DNA of 64,000 nucleotides from Vermamoeba vermiformis (Eukaryota; Tubulinea; Echinamoebida), in contig JBEWZL010000145.1 of assembly GCA_045837725.1 (NCBI GenBank), positions 434,001-498,000 on the forward strand, given 5' to 3'. The stretch's first letter is position 1. Each line of letters starts with the position of its first letter. Under the pieces are notes generated by a model. It did not search any database. It was not told the DNA's origin and saw only the letters and a list, made by a program, of their open reading frames with translations. Of the stretch, positions 60,101-64,000 are shown one piece after another. The position numbers were made by a program, and so were the translations under genes.

Positions 60101-63100
60101 TTTAACGTGCACGGCCAACGTGTCGACTTGTTTGCTCTGCGGGTTCTTCAGCTTCAATTGCAAGTGATCGGCTTGATCGATCGAGAATCCAGTGGACCAA
60201 TACTGATCGTCCTTATTGACTTCATTGTTCTCGTCTGCAAATTTGACGCTCAACTTGGTCACGTTCTTCAAGTTTGGCCAATGGAAAGGAATCTGTTGAC
60301 CAGGCTTAATCGCATAGTAACTGTCATCTGCTTCAATAGGCTGATTGTTGTTATTGGACTGGACTAGTCTCGCCGGCTTTTGTTTGTACAAAACAGTTTG
60401 TTCCATTTGATTGACGAGCATGAAACCAGGGTAAATCTTCACCAACTTGGTACGCCAGAACTGTGAAAATGTTAGCTATTTCTAATGATAAGATAATAGT
60501 TTAACGTTACGTACTCGACCGGGAGCAGGATAAACAATGACCGAGAACTGGTACAATCGCTGCGAGGCAGATTCGTCCTTTATGTCAACTAAACCTTCGT
60601 TTTGAACGCCAAGAGGGAAGGCCTTTGAGAGGTACAATAAGAATCAAATGTAAATTGGGTACGTTAAACACATACCTTTGACCACGATGAGTTTTCAACG
60701 CGCAAGCAAAGTTCCTTGTTTGAGAAATAGACGGTGTTTTTGCCCACTTCAATGCCTCTGTTTTCTTCGTCAATGTACCACGAGCTAGGATCGCCAACGA
60801 GAGGTTTGACGGAAGACTCATCGAGCGTTTGACCGGCAGCAATTTTCTTGGAATTGGCTTCAGCTTTGTACGAGAGTCGAAGACCTGTGTTGTTAATGAT
60901 CCAGTAGTTGCTATAAAAGGAAACCTTTCGCGTGCTGTCATCACTAATACCAGGAGTTAGTTTGACACTTTACGACTAACCAACACGTACTTAAGGAAGT
61001 CAGCCGATAGCTGCAAAGATCGAGACTCGTTGTCGTTGATTTTGATGGTCTTAGTAGCCTTTTCTTTAGAGCTGAACGTCGTTGGATCACTCCAGTCAAA
61101 TCCTCGAATTGACACTGACACTGACACGTTCTTTGACATGTGTCGCGTGTAATAGACTTCGTGCTCTTCTCCGTGGGCAAGAGTTGCAGTGACAATCTCT
61201 TCTTTGCTATCATTTTCGATAACCTGCCGAGCATTAGATAAGGCTATGAATGAATGCTAGTTTTCGTACCTTGTAAGCTAGATCCGCTGCCAACAAGTTC
61301 TCGATGATGACGGGTGGTGACAAAGTGACTTCGACCTCCTCACCAATCTCGCCCATCTTGCGCGTCTCTTTCACAGCGCAGAACCACCACTCGTTCTCGT
61401 CCTCTTTGTTGTTATTGTTATTCTGATTGCCGTTGAAGATGTTGTTGCGACAGAAGAGCAAGTTGTTGTCCCTGTCACTCCACTCGAACTGATCGGGCAC
61501 ATTTGTATCTGGCTTGTATCTAATAGTGGAAAAGTCTATCCAGTCAATAGGAATGGACGAGCTCGCACCAGGGGCTAAAAAGTGGGCCACATTAGTTGGT
61601 ATAAAAAATACAAAATTATTGGACGTACGAATTGCAGCCAAGATTGTGGGCACTTCTTGCTTCTCGAGGAAGATGTCAATGCGGTTCTGAGTCTTGTTGA
61701 TGATCTTGAATGCACTGCGCAAAGTGATCGTTTTGCAGGCGGCTTCGTAGATGACCTCGCCAACGACGATCGCCGTGGGGCTCACACGGTACAAGTGATT
61801 GCCGACCTTACCAATAGGCATGTCACGAATCACTTCGTACTCGGTATTGGGATCAACAATACGAATCGAAAGTAGGTACGTGACACGTTGTTTGATGACT
61901 TGATCTCTGCCAATACGGCTGTAAACTAGTGCCTTTTCATCGCCACTTTCAAGGATTTGAGCAGTCTAAAGGAGCAATAGTTAATTAGCATGCAGGAAAC
62001 AATCGCTTCTTACTTCTTCGCCTTCATGCGACCACCAATACTTGATCGGCTTGCCAATGTCGTTCTTCAACGTGTACGGATTGAACGATTGGCGCTTGCT
62101 CTGCACTAACTTGTTCTTCTTGCCTGCGTCAAGTGACTTGTTCAAGAAGTCTTCTTGGACTAACGCGAAAGTTGTGAACAACAAGTCAATGAAGGACTTG
62201 GTCAAGTTCATATTCAACATCTCGTCAGATGTGATGTTAATGGAGCTCTGTCCGCGGTAGTTCTCGTATTCTAATTCAATGCTCCAGGGCTCAATGACAG
62301 GTTCATAAGCTGACAAGTCATTGTTGTACGCGTCAATGAGCAGCGTGGCAATCTTAGAATAGAACTCCATCTTGCCGATTGTGTAGTTGGTCATAATGCT
62401 TTCAAGATCATTCAACTCCATTTTCAACAAAGGTGACGTGAATCCTTCAAACTTGTCGTTCAATAAGCTGAACGAAAAACCACCAATGTTCAACACCATC
62501 TGAAGGCGTATTAGTTAGGTATAATTCTATTGATTGAGTCGACGTACCGTCATTGTAACTTTGTTATCGCTGGGCGGAGCAAGGCCTTGTTTGGCCAACT
62601 GTTCGCGCTCAGCATCTTCATCGTCTTTCGTCTCAACAGCCAAAATTACGCGTTGTCCCTTCTCAAGTCCACCGGGAGGAATTGGAATTTCAGTGATTTC
62701 TTCGACCTTCTTTTCAGCGTTTGCTGCCTCTTCTTTCTTGGCTTGAGCGAGAGCAGCTGTTGCAGGCTCTGTTTTAAAATCATCCAAGAGCGGCTTCCAC
62801 GACTCGTAAGCTTGTAAAGCGAACTTAATATCACTGTACGAAATAATGGTGTCGATGGGGCTGATGTTAATCGCGATTCTACGACCGTTCTCAGCGTTGG
62901 CTGCCATGTTCAGTGAAATGTTGAAGGGCTGAATGAGCGGCATTTGGTTCGAGATTGTGTGAGACTAAACGAGAGCGGTAAGCACAACATTAGAACGGAA
63001 TAATAGTCACGTACATCTGACTTGAGGCGGCAGAAGTTAGCGTCAAATTGAGTCAGTTGCAAGTCAATCTGTTGCTCGCTACCGCGTGTCACCATGCGCA

Positions 63101-64000
63101 CGCGTGAGTCGCCCAAATGAAGCACGAAAGCGCTGCTCTCGGCCATTGTAGGGTTTTCGAGCACGCAAAGTTCGGGTGACTTTAATAGGACAATCAAGTC
63201 CATGACGCTGTTTTGCTGCTGAATTTTCTTGGTCTCTTCAGCCTCGATTTGTTGAATCCTGTCCATCTTTTGTACAGCGGCTATGGAGAGAGTCAGTAAT
63301 CTCCTTATTTAAACTAATATACGTACGATTAGCCTTTTCGGTTGCTTCTTTCCATTTGGCCAAAGACCTGGTCATGTTGTCAAGCCACGGTAACATGTAT
63401 CGCTTGACAGCCAGCAATGAGTCCGGCAACAAGTAGATACGAGGGCGGTACAGCTCTACATTGATGCCCATGCGGTTGTCTTTCGGATTAGACTCGTAGT
63501 GCACCGAGACCTGACTCTGTTCGGCCTCAGTGTTATCGATCGGGACAGGCGTCAGCAAAGTCTTAAAAAAAAGAGTTAGACGAGTACCAATAAGCAAGTG
63601 AGACTTACATTGAACGTCAAAGACGACTCAGCACGTTTGTCGTACAACACGATAGACTGAAGATTCAATTTCAGCTTCATTTGGCCATCGTTGTACATGT
63701 CCAAATCGTTCGTCAAGCCGTTGATCGCGAAGTTAGCAATGGCCGTTGAATTTCCTTGTTCATCAATGCCATCAGCTTTCAACACTGTCAATGAGACCTG
63801 TGCCAAAGACGCGACGACACGGGTATTGACCCAAGCATTCTTTTCTTCAACACCAACAGCCAATTCATTGTTATTGTTCGGTGCTGCGAGCTCTTTGTTA
63901 GCAGTAGGTTGTGCCCCTTGGTCTTGTTGGCTCGTGTCAAGGCCTGATGCCTCGAGCACTGATTGAAGCTCAGCGACATCAGGTGCTGGCAGCTCGCTCA
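57190..64000 (-). CDS. VPS13: VPS13 lipid-transfer protein (C-terminal part; 5' end off the right edge)
   Basis: About 2,000 codons in many exons, all minus strand, ending at the TAA at 57190. From right to left come repeating beta-groove sequence (62-64 kb), then the VAB/SHR-BD region (60-62 kb; SIPIDWIDFSTIRYKPDTN, YYIKPGQQIPFHWPNLKNV-like sequence) and the APT1-like part (58.8-59.8 kb). An ATG2-C-like helical region follows (GTGVYDFFHEPAKAIVRSPT, GKGTGSLLKN-like and GLGRGLTGVVLKPTVGAIDL), then a PH-like domain (YDMHAFTTTKHDHVILGTKR). VPS13 bridges organelle contact sites and channels bulk lipid. The C-terminus ends in an unusual Cys cluster, FWKCCACCYESIDD, possibly lipidated. An intron holds a triple TTGACAxGT repeat near 59020-59050. 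Confidence 0.9.

Overview
This is nuclear DNA of an intron-rich eukaryote, most likely a free-living protist. About 22 genes are densely packed on both strands. Almost every gene is split by introns of roughly 45-60 nt with donors GTAAGT or GTACGT and acceptors mostly ending in TTAG, and the standard genetic code fits throughout. Prokaryotic signals (ribosome binding sites, operons, CRISPR) are absent. The core set (VPS13, SRP receptor alpha, histones H3 and H4 with a 3' stem-loop, TACC, a PBC-like TALE homeodomain, lysosomal glucosylceramidase) hints at the opisthokont or amoebozoan side of the tree. I cannot name a lineage.

Layout. 1-10.2 kb: four tandem minus-strand F-box/beta-propeller paralogues (the first cut by the left edge), with a KCTD-like BTB gene between the second and third. 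10.5-12.0 kb: an ankyrin-repeat gene. 13.2-16.1 kb: a Crinkler/RHS-type P-loop NTPase gene. 16.3-19.4 kb: a UBA, zinc-knuckle, RCC1 and ankyrin protein. 20.0-25.3 kb: a large C2-armadillo protein ending in two UBR boxes and a RING. 25.5-27.0 kb: twin dCMP-deaminase-like genes, each apparently needing a +1 frame change at the same codon. 27.4-31.8 kb: a tandem-CDGSH protein and a C2-armadillo protein. 32-38 kb: SRP receptor alpha, a TALE homeodomain factor and TACC. 38.4-39.5 kb: a divergent H3/H4 pair with a nearly symmetrical promoter and a 3' stem-loop on each gene. 39.6-42.8 kb: an unrecognised gene and a GH30 glucosylceramidase. 43.1-57.1 kb: two paralogues with an AlkB-like dioxygenase, an F-box and an actin fold in one chain. 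Between them lie two PA-domain multi-membrane paralogues, a FAXC/metaxin-type GST and a decayed copy of that GST. 57.2-64 kb: the C-terminal part of VPS13, cut by the right edge.

A theme is ubiquitin targeting: four F-box/propeller proteins, two AlkB-F-box-actin proteins, a UBR-UBR-RING protein, a UBA-RCC1 protein and a BTB/KCTD protein. The strongest candidate for something undescribed is the AlkB-F-box-actin architecture. Both copies keep the expected iron and 2-oxoglutarate residues, and both have lost key ATPase residues of actin. The shared +1 frame change in the twin deaminases is the second. All exon joins were made by eye from splice consensus and frame continuity, so individual boundaries may be off by a few bases.
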